Origin: Mesorhizobium_B sp035998495
Lineage (GTDB): Bacteria; Pseudomonadota; Alphaproteobacteria; Rhizobiales; Rhizobiaceae
DNA: 64,000 nt
Assembly (NCBI GenBank): GCA_035998495.1
Contig: DASYHP010000072.1
Coordinates: forward strand, 11,696 to 75,695
Direction: 5' to 3'
Numbering within the stretch: position 1 is the stretch's first letter; each line of letters opens with the position of its first letter. The position numbers were made by a program, and so were the translations under genes. The notes beneath the pieces are model-generated. The model was given only the letters and a program-made list of their open reading frames with translations. It did no database searches and was not told the DNA's origin. Shown here piece after piece: positions 28,186 to 37,431 of the stretch.

Positions 28186-29724
28186 TCAAGGCTCCCCCGC
28201 CCCGATCTCGGCGCGGCGGCGGTCCACATAGGCGTCGAGCTCCTCGCGAACGGCCAGGTCCATGACCGGCTCCTCGTAGTCGCGCAGCGCCTGCTGCCAG
28301 ATTTCGGTGGCGCGCTCGACGGCCTCCTTGCCGCCGGCCTCCTGCCAGCTACCGTAGTTCTGCCAGTTCGACAGCATCGGCGAGTAAAAGGCCGTCTGAT
28401 AGCGGGTCATGGTGTGTTCGGAGCCGAAGAAATGGCCGCCGGTCGGCACGGATTTGATCGCCTCGAAGCCGAGATCGTCCTCGGTGAAGGGCAGCGGGCG
28501 CAGGAACTCCATCATGTTCTGGAGGATTTCGACGTCGAGCACGAGCTTCTCATAGGACGCCGTCAACCCGCCTTCGAGCCATCCGGCCGCATGGTAGATC
28601 ATGTTGGCGCCGCCGAGCACGGCCCCCCAGGTCGCCATCTCGGTCTCGTAGGCGGCCTGCAGGTCCACCATGTTGGAGGCGTTGGCGTTCGAGGTGCGGT
28701 AGGGCAAGCCGTAGCGGCGCGCCAATTGCCCGGCGATGATGTTGGCCTTGGCGTTCTCCGGCGTCCCGAAGGCCGGCGCACCCGACTTCATGTCCACATT
28801 CGACGTGAAAGCGCCATACATGACGGGCGTTCCGGGATTGACGAGCTGCGTCAGCGCGATGCCGAACAGCGCCTCGGCATTCTGCTGCGCAAGGGCTGCG
28901 GCGAGCGTCACGGGGGTCATCGCGCCCATCAGCGTGAAAGGCGTGATCGTCACCGGCTGGCCATGCTCGGCCATGGCGATCAGCCCTTCGGCCATGGCGT
29001 CATCGAACAGGCGCGGCGAATTGACGGAGATGATGGTGATGACGCCCGGCGAATGGCGCATGTCCTCGACACTGACGCCGCGCGAAATCGCCATCATGTT
29101 GATGCCGTCCATCGCCCGGCCGCGCCCGATGGCCGTGCAATGGAAGCTCAGGTCGCTCAGCGTCAGATTGGCGCGATAGGTGTCGAGATGGCGTGAGTTC
29201 GCCGGCAGCTCCATCGGCGCGACGACCTGGTTGCCGATGATGTGGATCGCGTTGAAATGATGGGCCAGGCGGATGAAGTTCTGGTAGTCGTCGAGGCTGC
29301 CCTGGCGGCGGCCGTTGATGCGGTCGTGCACGTTGGGCGGCCCCGCCACCAGACCGAACACCAGCGCATCACCGCCGAGCTGCAGCTCCTTTTCGGGGTT
29401 GCGGCTGGTCAGCGTGAAGCTCTTGGGCGCGCTCCTCAACGCCGCCATAACCAAGCTTTCGTCGATGCGGATCGTGCTTTCGCCGCGATCGACGATGGCG
29501 CCTGCCGCCTCGAAGAGGTTCATCACGCGCTCGCCCATGACGCGGATGCCGAGCTCCGAAAGGATGCGCATGGAGGTGCGGTGCACCGTGTCCATCTGCT
29601 CCTCGTTGAGGATCTGCATCGGCGCGTAGGGATTGGTGACGCGCTGCCATGGGAGCTGCGCGATGCCGCCGCCGCCGCGTCCGGCTTTCGATTTTCGGCC
29701 GCCGCCGCGCCTGTCCTGGCTCAT
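28186..29724 (-). CDS. Trimethylamine methyltransferase (MttB) family protein, non-pyrrolysine type
   Basis: 512 residues of the MttB superfamily, with motifs such as VNPGTPVMYGAFTSNVDMKSGAPAFGTPENA and GGANMIYHAAGWLEGGL. There is no in-frame amber codon, so it belongs to the group lacking pyrrolysine; members such as MtgB demethylate glycine betaine and other quaternary amines with a corrinoid partner. The first 25 residues are basic and glycine-rich. No corrinoid protein is encoded in this window. It is last in a minus-strand unit with the 2-hydroxyacid dehydrogenase, DapA-like and MmgE genes. Confidence 0.88.
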   Translation of the reverse strand: MSQDRRGGGRKSKAGRGGGGIAQLPWQRVTNPYAPMQILNEEQMDTVHRTSMRILSELGIRVMGERVMNLFEAAGAIVDRGESTIRIDESLVMAALRSAPKSFTLTSRNPEKELQLGGDALVFGLVAGPPNVHDRINGRRQGSLDDYQNFIRLAHHFNAIHIIGNQVVAPMELPANSRHLDTYRANLTLSDLSFHCTAIGRGRAMDGINMMAISRGVSVEDMRHSPGVITIISVNSPRLFDDAMAEGLIAMAEHGQPVTITPFTLMGAMTPVTLAAALAQQNAEALFGIALTQLVNPGTPVMYGAFTSNVDMKSGAPAFGTPENAKANIIAGQLARRYGLPYRTSNANASNMVDLQAAYETEMATWGAVLGGANMIYHAAGWLEGGLTASYEKLVLDVEILQNMMEFLRPLPFTEDDLGFEAIKSVPTGGHFFGSEHTMTRYQTAFYSPMLSNWQNYGSWQEAGGKEAVERATEIWQQALRDYEEPVMDLAVREELDAYVDRRRAEIGAGEP

Positions 29725-29758
29725 CGTCCCGCCCCTTCTTCAGAATCCTCGGATCATT

Positions 29759-30741
29759 TCAGTAACCCCGAACCGGATCGACGATGTTGGCCAAGGGCTC
29801 GCCGCGCCGGTAGCGCGCGAGGTTCTCGGCGAACATGCGGATCGATTCGACGTCCCAGCCGTCATAGACCGACGAGCAGTGCGGAGTGACGATGACGTTG
29901 TCATAGCCCCAGAGCGGATGATCGGCCGGCAGCGGCTCGACGGCGAACACGTCGAGCGCCGCGCCCTTGATGCTCCCGGCTTCCAGCGCCGTCATCAGCG
30001 CCGCCTGGTCCACGACGCCGCCGCGCGAAACGTCGATCAGCACCGCAGAAGGCTTCATCGCGGCGAAAGCCTGCGCGCCGACCAGGCCGCGCGTGCTCTC
30101 CAGCAGCGGAACGCAGCAGACGATGAAATCGGCGCGGCTCCAAAGAACGGGCAGCGCATCGACCGCCCGCACCTCGTCCAGTTCGGGCGTCAGCGCGGGC
30201 CGCGCCCTGACGCCGAGCGTCGTCATGCCCATGGCCCTGGCGCGCCGCGCGACCGCCTGGCCGGTCTTGCCGAGGCCAAGGATGAGGACGGTGCGGCCTT
30301 GGACGGGCTCGACCTTGCGACCGACCATTCACGCGCGCGCTGGCGGCGCTCGAAGCCGCGCAGGTCGAGCGAGAAGGACAGCATCGCGCCCAGCGCATAC
30401 TCCGCCATCATGTCGGCCGCGACGCCGGCGGCGTTGGTGACGGTCACCTTGGCGGCGTCCCAAGGCCGCAGATGGTCCGTGCCCGAGCCGCCGACCGAAA
30501 CCCATCGCACCGTCCGGCTTTCGACCAGAGCCTCGCGCGGGAAGCGCGGCGTGCCATCGAACCGCACGGAGTAGACCACCTCGGCCCCGGTCCGCGCGAT
30601 CAGTTCCGGCAGCGCGGCGTAGCTGTCGCAGCCATGCGCCTGAAGGTCCGGATGCGCCTCCCGCAGCACGGCGAGCGCCGGCGCGGGCGCGTCCGTGTGC
30701 AGGATGACGGCGGGATGGACGGACATGGCGCCGTGTCTCAC
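29759..30741 (-). pseudogene. D-2-hydroxyacid dehydrogenase, frameshifted
   Basis: Two pieces in different frames make one protein. The N-terminal piece (from 30741 or ATG 30726) reads to about RQRAREWSV. The C-terminal piece resumes as RKVEPVQGRTVLILGLGKTGQ and runs to 29759. The C-terminal part has the NAD motif GLGKTGQ, the arginine in DVSRGGVVD, the glutamate in AVEPLPADHPLW and the histidine in VTPHCSS. The shift lies near 30315-30330 and equals a one-base loss (or two-base gain). It may be a true pseudogene or a sequencing error. The GTG start overlaps the DapA-like stop, so coupling was originally tight. Confidence 0.75.
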
Positions 30742-31664
30742 GCCTTTCCGGGTATGTGGTCGGCGAGGCTCCCCAGCGCGGCCAGCAGCGCTTCGCCCGC
30801 CGCCAGGGTCGCATTCTCATGCGGGGCGCGCAGATTGAGCCAGCGCGGATCGCCGGAGCGGGCGGCCAGGGCCGCCTTGAGCCCGGAGATCAGGCCGGCG
30901 TCCTGCACGGCCTTGCGAAACGCCTTGAGTTCGGCGTCGGCCGCGCCCACGTCGCGGCCCGCCCTCGCGCCGTCATACACCGCGCGGATCGCCGCGGCGT
31001 TGAGGTTCACGGTGGCGGAGATGCAGCCCGCCGAACCGGCCGCGAGCCCCCGGGTCAGTTGCGCCTCGGAGCTTGGAAAGACCGACACCCGGGGTGCGGC
31101 GGCGATGACCGCGAGGGTGTTGTCCCAATTGCCGGAACTGTCCTTGTAGGCGACGACCGTCTCGGGAAACGCCTCGTTCAGCCGGGCGGTGAGCGCCGGC
31201 GAGACCGGCACGCCCGAGTTCTGCGGGATGTGGTAGAGGATCACCCGCAGCGCCGGACTGGCGACGCGCTCGATCAGTTCGCTGAAATAGCGCGCCTGGC
31301 CGCCGTCGCCGACGGCGCCATAGAAGAAGGACGGCAGCACCATCACGCCGGCGCAGCCCAGTCCCATCGCGTGTCTGCTCAATTCCACGGTCTCGGGCAA
31401 AGCGGTGACGCCCGTTCCCGGCATCATGACGCTGGCGGGAATGCCCGCTTCGAGCAGCCATTCCAGCGCCTGCATGCGCTCGCGCACCGAGACCGACAGC
31501 GCCTCTCCCGTGGTGCCGAAGGGCGACAGATAATGCGCGCCCTGTTCGAGCACCCATTTCGCGTGGCGCACCCACAAATCCCGCGCGATGCGGCCGTCAC
31601 GCTCGAACGGCGTCAGGATGGGGGCGACGATGCCCTGCGGTCCGTTTGCGGCTGGTGCATTCAT
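30738..31664 (-). CDS. Dihydrodipicolinate synthase (DapA) family lyase/aldolase
   Basis: 308-residue class I aldolase of the DapA/N-acetylneuraminate lyase superfamily. The Schiff-base lysine lies in VVAYKDSSGNWDN and the assisting tyrosine in ILYHIPQNSG; SPFGTTGEALSVS is the substrate-carboxylate motif. Its catabolic context (MmgE/PrpD, 2-hydroxyacid dehydrogenase) points to pyruvate-releasing cleavage or dehydration of a keto acid, not lysine biosynthesis. The ATG at 31664 is chosen for family length; upstream extension lacks similarity. Confidence 0.85.
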   Translation of the reverse strand: MNAPAANGPQGIVAPILTPFERDGRIARDLWVRHAKWVLEQGAHYLSPFGTTGEALSVSVRERMQALEWLLEAGIPASVMMPGTGVTALPETVELSRHAMGLGCAGVMVLPSFFYGAVGDGGQARYFSELIERVASPALRVILYHIPQNSGVPVSPALTARLNEAFPETVVAYKDSSGNWDNTLAVIAAAPRVSVFPSSEAQLTRGLAAGSAGCISATVNLNAAAIRAVYDGARAGRDVGAADAELKAFRKAVQDAGLISGLKAALAARSGDPRWLNLRAPHENATLAAGEALLAALGSLADHIPGKA

Positions 31665-31830
31665 GATCGGTTCTCGTGTGGGTTGGCGGCGTCCGGAAGA
31701 TGCTGCGCGACCGCGCTGACGAAAAAGGCGAAGGCCCTGATGTCGAGCGGGAGGCCAGACCATGCCCGCCGCTGTCGATGATCGCCACGCCGGTGGACGG
31801 CTTCAGATCCGCCAGGCGCCTGAGCGGCAT
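31661..31830 (-). pseudogene. Short frameshifted gene remnant between MmgE and DapA-like genes
   Basis: Immediately after the MmgE stop a frame opens at ATG 31830 (MPLRRLADLKPSTGVAIIDSG). A second frame then continues with protein-like sequence (PLDIRAFAFFVSAVAQHLPDA) and stops in a TGA that overlaps the DapA-like ATG as ATGA. The two frames join only with a frameshift near 31755-31765. The coupling at both ends suggests a former small gene. No family recognised; it could be chance. Confidence 0.3.
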
Positions 31831-31831
31831 C

Positions 31832-33196
31832 TCAGGCCCGGCTGGCGGGAGGGTCGTAGAGCAGGGCGGCAAGATCGGCGAAGCGGCTGCTTGGCGATGT
31901 CAGGCCGAGAACGCCGTCGTGGATCGCCGCAGCGCGGGGCTCGCCGATCACCGGGCAGGCGAACTCCATGTATTTCGCGACGATGTCCTTTCGCGAGAAC
32001 GGTGCTTCCGGACCACCGCGCGCATGCGTGTCGCCCGAATCCAGCACGCGGCCATCCCTCGTCGTGATCCGCACGTCCGCGAAACGGTTGGCCGGGAACC
32101 GGGCGGTATGGCGCTCGACCGCCGTGACGCGGATGCGGGGCAGGATCTCCGCGACGTTCGGGTCCTCGAGCCCCGCGCCGGTGATGTGTTCGACGCCGAT
32201 GCGGCCGTGAAGGATCATCGTCGCCACCGCGAAGGGCAGGCTGTACTGCGCCTTGGAGGTGGTGTCCGGCATCCCGGCAAACAGCGTCGCCGCGTGGTGG
32301 AAGCTGTTCACCTGGACATGCCTGATGTCGGTGGGCGACAGCCTGTGCGCCAGGCACAGCGCGCGCGTCGCGTCGATCGCCGCATGCGCCCAGCGGCAGA
32401 TCGGGTACGGCTTGATGTATTGGTGCGAGACCTGCCAGAACGCGCCTAGATCATCCCAATGCCCGGCGACTTCGGGCGCTTCGATGGTCACCGCCGGCGC
32501 GCCCTCATATCCATGTTCGGCGAGCACCACGGCTGAAAGCCCGGTCAGCGCGCCCCAGCCGGAGCCGTCATGCAGCATGCTCGGATTGGCGATCTCGCGC
32601 ATCATCTGACTGCGCGGCCCATGATATTCGGCAATGCCCAGCGCCTGCCGGAACTGTTCGTCCGAGAGCAGGCGCAGCCGCGCCGCCATCGCCACCACGC
32701 CGAGCGCATTCCAAGCGCCGGACGTGTGATAGTCCGCAGTTGTGGCATGCAGCGCGATGCCGGCGCGCCCGGCGACCTCGTAGCCGACGACCAGCGCGGC
32801 GAGCGCGTCCGCCCCGCTCAGTTGCGGCTTGGTCTCGGCCAGCGCCGCCAGCGTCGGGATCGCGACGACGCCGATATGGCCCTTGGTCGGGCTGTAGCCG
32901 TCATGCCCGTCGAGATTGTCGATCTGCGTCGCGGCGGCAAAGGCCGCGCCCGGCAGGCTGACCCGGCGTCCGTCGAATAGCATCCTGGCCGAAACGTCGG
33001 GATCGCTCGACCCGTAGAGCCTGGCCGAAACGTCGCGGGCGATCCGCCCGGCGTCGAGCGGAATCGCGGCGATCGCAATGCCGAGCGTGTCGAGCAGGAG
33101 GTAGCTCGCATCCTCCAGCACACCCGCCGGAAAGAGCGCCGCCGGACGGCGCAGCGCGAAATCCGCCAGACGGACCGCAACACCCGCGTCCACCAT
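31832..33196 (-). CDS. MmgE/PrpD family protein
   Basis: 454 residues of the MmgE/PrpD fold (2-methylcitrate dehydratase, cis-aconitate decarboxylase and relatives). Typical stretches are LDTLGIAIAA, NLDGHDGYSPTKGHIGVVAIP, and HQYIKPYPICRWAHAAIDA with the active-site histidine/lysine region. It is first of the LysR-divergent operon. The ATG at 33196 is preceded by GAGAGG five bases upstream and is preferred over an earlier start at 33253. The reaction may be dehydration, decarboxylation or isomerisation; the substrate is unknown. Confidence 0.85.
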   Translation of the reverse strand: MVDAGVAVRLADFALRRPAALFPAGVLEDASYLLLDTLGIAIAAIPLDAGRIARDVSARLYGSSDPDVSARMLFDGRRVSLPGAAFAAATQIDNLDGHDGYSPTKGHIGVVAIPTLAALAETKPQLSGADALAALVVGYEVAGRAGIALHATTADYHTSGAWNALGVVAMAARLRLLSDEQFRQALGIAEYHGPRSQMMREIANPSMLHDGSGWGALTGLSAVVLAEHGYEGAPAVTIEAPEVAGHWDDLGAFWQVSHQYIKPYPICRWAHAAIDATRALCLAHRLSPTDIRHVQVNSFHHAATLFAGMPDTTSKAQYSLPFAVATMILHGRIGVEHITGAGLEDPNVAEILPRIRVTAVERHTARFPANRFADVRITTRDGRVLDSGDTHARGGPEAPFSRKDIVAKYMEFACPVIGEPRAAAIHDGVLGLTSPSSRFADLAALLYDPPASRA

Positions 33197-33396
33197 GGGG
33201 GCCTCTCGCCGCTGGACCGATTTCACCACCGTGTTCCCCCATGCATACCGCAAACGACATGACTAATTTGGCCCACTCGGGCGTTCACGCGATAAGTTCA
33301 GCGCCATTGGCCAAAAAAAACTGCGTCACATGATGCGATCCATTGAATGGGCCGGGGCACGCAAGCTAACCTCGGAAGAGACCCTCGGGAATCAAG

Positions 33397-34284
33397 ATGA
33401 AACCACCTCCGCCGTTGAACTACATTCGCTCCTTCGAATGTTCCGCGCGGCATCTCAGCTTCACGCTCGCGGGCAAGGAACTCGGCTATACGCAGGCCGC
33501 CGTCAGCACCCACATCCGTGCGCTGGAGCAGTATATCGGCCGGCAGTTGTTCATCCGCTACCCGCGCAGCTTGAAGCTCACCGAGATGGGCGAGGCCTTC
33601 CTGCCGACGCTCCGGCAGGCGCTGGATCAGATCGACCATGCCACCGAGGCGATCGTCGCCTCGGCGCGCAATCGCACGGTGGTGATTTCGTGTCCGATGA
33701 GCCTGGCCGAGAACTGGCTGGCGGGATGCATGGCCGCCCTGCGCGAAAAGCACCCGGAGATCGAGGTCGTGCTGCATGGCACGATCTGGGAGGATCTCAG
33801 CGAGCAGATCGCCGACATCACCATCTCGACCCGCCGCTTCGACGACCAGCCGCCGGCCGGCGTCGCGCTGTGGGATGAGGAGCTGGTGCTGCTGTGCGCG
33901 CCGCACCTGCAGACCGGCCCCGACGCGATCAAGGCGCCCGAGGATATCCTGAAGGTGGATTGGATCTTCGTGCATGGCCGGCAGGAATACTGGCAGTGCA
34001 TGGGCACCGCGCTCGGCATCGACATCGCCGATCACGAGAAGGGCCTAACCACCAACGCTTCGAACATCGCGCTCGAGCTGGCGGCGACCGGCGCCGGCTG
34101 CGTGGCGACCCAACGGTCGCTCGCCCGCGCCTATCTGGAACGCGGCCTGCTGGTCGAGCCTTTTCCGGTCCGCCCGGCCAGCCCGTGGAACTACTACCTT
34201 TCTGACAGCGTGATCTCGAAAGGCAGCGTGGTGAAGACGGTGCGCGAGTGGATCCTGACGAGGGCCAAGGCCGACAGCGCCTGA
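33397..34284 (+). CDS. LysR-family transcriptional regulator (GcvA-like)
   Basis: 295 residues. HTH at about 8-65 (LSFTLAGKELGYTQAAVSTHIRALEQYIGRQLFIR) with an N-terminal PPLNYIRSFE, typical of the GcvA subgroup, and a LysR substrate-binding domain from about 90. It is divergent from the MmgE/DapA-like/dehydrogenase/MttB operon across 200 bases that include TTTGGCC (33267-33273) and GGCCAAA (33309-33315), a possible binding site. It probably activates that operon. Confidence 0.88.
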   Translation: MKPPPPLNYIRSFECSARHLSFTLAGKELGYTQAAVSTHIRALEQYIGRQLFIRYPRSLKLTEMGEAFLPTLRQALDQIDHATEAIVASARNRTVVISCPMSLAENWLAGCMAALREKHPEIEVVLHGTIWEDLSEQIADITISTRRFDDQPPAGVALWDEELVLLCAPHLQTGPDAIKAPEDILKVDWIFVHGRQEYWQCMGTALGIDIADHEKGLTTNASNIALELAATGAGCVATQRSLARAYLERGLLVEPFPVRPASPWNYYLSDSVISKGSVVKTVREWILTRAKADSA

Positions 34285-34364
34285 GACGTCAGGGATCTCG
34301 GGGCGTTTGCCGCCCTCGCCCGGCTGCAAGGGAGCGCAAGGCGATGGGGGGCTTGGCGACGCCG

Positions 34365-35138
34365 TCACCCCGCCATCCAGCCGCCATCGACCATCAGGTT
34401 GACGCCGGTGACATAGGTCGCCATGTCGCTGGCCAGAAACAGCGCCGCGCCCGCCACATCCCCTGGCGTGCCGAGGCGCGGCCAGGGCGTGCGCCGCCGC
34501 GCATGGTCGAGCGCGTCGGGATCGTTCGCGACCCCCGGCTTGCCGGTGACGATCTTGCCCGGCGCGATCGCGTTGCAGACGATCAGATCGTCCGCGTGAT
34601 CGACCGCGATCTGGCGCGTCATCTGCACGATACCGCCTTTGCTGACGCCATAGGGGAAATCACCGGGGCAGGCGACCATGCCGTGCTGCGAGGCGATGTT
34701 GACGATGCGTCCGCGCACCTCGTTCAACGGCTCTTGCCTGCGCATCTGCAGCACGGCCCGCTTCGAGCAGAAGAAGACGCCCGTGAGATTGACGCCGATC
34801 ACCTTCGCCCACTGCTCGGGCGAGGTCTCGACCAGATCGGTCGAGGTGTAGACGGCCGCGTTGTTGTCCATCACGTCGAGCCGGCCGAACCTTGCGACGG
34901 TCGCGGTGACGAGCGCGTCGACCGCGTTCCAGTCGGAAACGTCGGTCGGCACATGCATGACCACCCCTCCATCGCCGGCGATCACCGCTTCGGTCGTTTT
35001 CCCGCCTTCGATCGGATGCTCGATGGTGTCGGCGAGGACGACCGGTGCGCCCTCCGCCGCGTAGCGAATGGCGATCGCACGTCCGATGCCGGAGCTCGCG
35101 CCGGTGACGATGGCGACCTTGTTGTCCAGCATCCCCAT
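34365..35138 (-). CDS. Short-chain dehydrogenase/reductase
   Basis: 257 residues, classical SDR: TGASSGIG near residues 12-19, NNAA motif, catalytic Ser in NIASQHG and the Tyr-x3-Lys in YGVSKGG. The C-terminus LMVDGGWMAG is typical. The ATG at 35138 has GAGAGGGGCAAGG just upstream. It is the last gene of the ten-gene operon starting at 46240; substrate unknown. Confidence 0.88.
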   Translation of the reverse strand: MGMLDNKVAIVTGASSGIGRAIAIRYAAEGAPVVLADTIEHPIEGGKTTEAVIAGDGGVVMHVPTDVSDWNAVDALVTATVARFGRLDVMDNNAAVYTSTDLVETSPEQWAKVIGVNLTGVFFCSKRAVLQMRRQEPLNEVRGRIVNIASQHGMVACPGDFPYGVSKGGIVQMTRQIAVDHADDLIVCNAIAPGKIVTGKPGVANDPDALDHARRRTPWPRLGTPGDVAGAALFLASDMATYVTGVNLMVDGGWMAG

Positions 35139-35149
35139 CCTTGCCCCTC

Positions 35150-36484
35150 TCAACCCCCTCGCGTGACGACCTCGCCGCGTGGCTGACCCGCCAACACGCC
35201 ATTCCGGACGATCTCCGTCCCCCGCAGATAGACCCGGTCGAGCCGCGCGCGAACGGTCCAGCCGTCGAACGGCGTATAGCCCGCGCGCGAGACCTGGTCG
35301 GCGTTGCGGACGGTGGATTGACGGCCTGGATCGACAATCAGGATGTCGGCGTCCAATCCCGCCGCGATGGCGCCCTTGCGCCGACCGAGCCCAAAGCGCT
35401 GCGCCGGGTTGCGGGCGCACATCCGCACGAGATCGGGCAGGGTGATCGTGCCCTCGTCGACGAGGCTCAGCATCATGGGCAGCAAGGTCTGCAACCCCGG
35501 CATGCCGCCCGGAATGTCGGCGAAGAAGGGGTAGGCAGCAGCCTTTTCCGCCGGCGTGTGCGGCGCATGGTCGGTCGCGACGATGTCGATGACGCCGTCC
35601 CGCAACGCGGCGCGCAAAGTGCGGACGTCCGAGGCCGACCGGAGCGGCGGCGACGCCTTGAGGTTCGCACCATGCGCCGCGTAGTCGTCCGACGTGAAGA
35701 ACAGGTTCTGCACGGTGGTCTCGACGCTGGCGTCGGCCATGCCGCGCAACCTGCTCCAGCTTTCCACCCCGAGCCGTGAATTGATCTGGCGGACATGGAT
35801 GCGCGCGCCGGTCGCGGCCGCCGCCAGCACCGCGCGCGCCACGCCATTCGCTTCCGCCAGGGGCGGGCGGCTGGCCAGGAATTCGGCGATGTCTCCTTTC
35901 CCGCCATGCTCCAGGCTGTCCAGCAGGATCGACTGATCGCCGGGCGATACGCCGACAAGGGCGTCGGCGCCGGCGAGGCATTGCAGCGCCCGCCGCATCG
36001 CATCGACGGTCTGGAACAGGAAGGCCTCCGGCACATCGGCGGTGAACAGCTCGAACGACACGGGCGCGCCTTCGAGCAGCTTCGGCACCAGCGCCAGATC
36101 CCTGGTGAGGACGACCTGAAAGCCCACATCGACATGCAGCCGGCCGCGCGCCAGCGCCGTCTTGCCGGCAAGCTGCTCCGGCGTCGCCGTCCACGGCTCG
36201 TCGGTCGGCATGTCGAGGACGGTGGTCACCCCGCCGAGCGCCGCGGCATGCGTTCCCGACCGGAAATCCTCCTTGTGGATCAGCCCGGGTTCGCGCAGAT
36301 GCGCGTGGGCGTCGACAAGTCCGGGCAGCAGCGTCCTGCCGCCGACATCGACGACCGCGCCCGCCTCCGCGCGTTCGCCCGGCGGAAGGACCGCCGCGAT
36401 GCGCCCGCCGGCGATCGCGACGTCGGCCCGGAACGGACCTTCGGCATTCACGATCGTGCCGCCGACCAGAAGCGTGTCGAACAT
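35150..36484 (-). CDS. Cyclic amidohydrolase (dihydroorotase/allantoinase-like) with degenerate metal site
   Basis: 444 residues of the amidohydrolase superfamily. It keeps the first metal motif DAHAHLREPG (HxH) and the final aspartate in VATDHAPH. But the usual carboxylated lysine (FKxF) is glutamate in VSFELF, the VHAE histidine is lost (GVSPGD), and the VHVS histidine becomes glutamine (HVRQINS). Three of six dinuclear ligands are therefore missing, so it is either inactive, mononuclear or non-catalytic like pseudo-dihydroorotases. The ATG at 36484 is chosen by similarity. It sits 5 bases after the PuuE-like gene. Confidence 0.82.
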   Translation of the reverse strand: MFDTLLVGGTIVNAEGPFRADVAIAGGRIAAVLPPGERAEAGAVVDVGGRTLLPGLVDAHAHLREPGLIHKEDFRSGTHAAALGGVTTVLDMPTDEPWTATPEQLAGKTALARGRLHVDVGFQVVLTRDLALVPKLLEGAPVSFELFTADVPEAFLFQTVDAMRRALQCLAGADALVGVSPGDQSILLDSLEHGGKGDIAEFLASRPPLAEANGVARAVLAAAATGARIHVRQINSRLGVESWSRLRGMADASVETTVQNLFFTSDDYAAHGANLKASPPLRSASDVRTLRAALRDGVIDIVATDHAPHTPAEKAAAYPFFADIPGGMPGLQTLLPMMLSLVDEGTITLPDLVRMCARNPAQRFGLGRRKGAIAAGLDADILIVDPGRQSTVRNADQVSRAGYTPFDGWTVRARLDRVYLRGTEIVRNGVLAGQPRGEVVTRGG

Positions 36485-36489
36485 GCCCC

Positions 36490-37431
36490 TCAGCCTCGGG
36501 GCGTGAAGGACTGATGGTTGTCCAGCCAGAACCGTGCGATGTCGTCGCGGCGCATGAAGCCCGCGCCCGGCGTCTTCTGGACATGCTCGACCACCTCGCG
36601 CAGCCCCGAGGCGCGGTTCGGCTGGCCCATCCAGCGGGCGTGGATGCCGATCGTCAGCATGCGGCCGCCGGTCTCGTCGGCCTCGCTCAGCAGATAATCG
36701 ATGGCCGCGCGGCAATCCTCGGCGAAATCGCGCGGGTTGCTGTAGCCGGGGGCGATCAGGTAGCGGCTGTCGTTCAGGGTCTTCGAATAGAGAACGACCA
36801 GGATCGCCGCCCCGCCGTGATCGACGAAATAGGGCAGGTCGTCGTTGCAGGGGTCGGAATGGTAGAGGAATCCGCCCTCGCGCACGAGGATGTCGCGCGT
36901 GTTGGCGCTCGGAAACGAACGGCATTTCCAGCCGAGCGGCCGCCGGCCGGCGACCTTCTCGTAAAGAACGATCGCCGCGCGAAGCTGCCGCTCCTCCTCG
37001 GCGCGGGCGAGCGTCCAGTTCTCGCTCCAGCGCAGGCCATGGCCGAGCAGATCGTGGCCGCGCGCGTTCATCCAGCCGGCAACGGCCGGATTGCGCTCCA
37101 GCGCCACCGCGCAGGCCGAGACCGTGATCGGCACGTCGTAACGGTCGAACAGCCGCGCCAGGCGCCAGATGCCGGCGCGGCCGCCATATTCGAAGTCCGT
37201 CTCGGTGCCGAGATCGCGCGCCGGCGGGCTGTTGGGCGTGTTGTACTCGCCCCAATTGTCGTTGCGACCGTCGTCGAGCCAGGAATATTCCGAGCCCTCC
37301 TCGTAGTTCAGCACGAGGTTGACCGCGACCTTGACGCCGCCCGGCCAGGTGACGAAGGGCGGATGAGGGCCATAGCCGACGAAGTCGCGCGGCTGGTCCG
37401 CCAGCGCCATCACGCTCGGAGAGTCGGTCAT
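36490..37431 (-). CDS. PuuE-like allantoinase / polysaccharide deacetylase family protein, copy 1
   Basis: 313 residues with the PuuE-type layout: RDFVGYGPHPPFVTWPGGVKVAVNLVLNYEEGSE, then a NodB-like barrel (GHDLLGHGLRWSENW; LGWKCRSFPSANTRDIL). PuuE enzymes open the allantoin ring; relatives act on other amide or acetyl bonds. It overlaps the upstream epimerase gene by four bases. A second PuuE-like gene lies at 51932-52837, again beside an epimerase and a cyclic amidohydrolase. Substrate unknown. Confidence 0.85.
   Translation of the reverse strand: MTDSPSVMALADQPRDFVGYGPHPPFVTWPGGVKVAVNLVLNYEEGSEYSWLDDGRNDNWGEYNTPNSPPARDLGTETDFEYGGRAGIWRLARLFDRYDVPITVSACAVALERNPAVAGWMNARGHDLLGHGLRWSENWTLARAEEERQLRAAIVLYEKVAGRRPLGWKCRSFPSANTRDILVREGGFLYHSDPCNDDLPYFVDHGGAAILVVLYSKTLNDSRYLIAPGYSNPRDFAEDCRAAIDYLLSEADETGGRMLTIGIHARWMGQPNRASGLREVVEHVQKTPGAGFMRRDDIARFWLDNHQSFTPRG

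Noticed and set aside
28186..29724. Pyrrolysine-containing trimethylamine methyltransferase
   Set aside because: There is no in-frame amber codon inside the gene, so it belongs to the non-pyrrolysine MttB group.
33267..33315. TTTGGCC / GGCCAAA inverted repeat as a firm LysR operator
   Set aside because: Arms are only 7 bp with a 35-base spacer and lack a clear T-N11-A core, so it is mentioned under the regulator but not called as a site.
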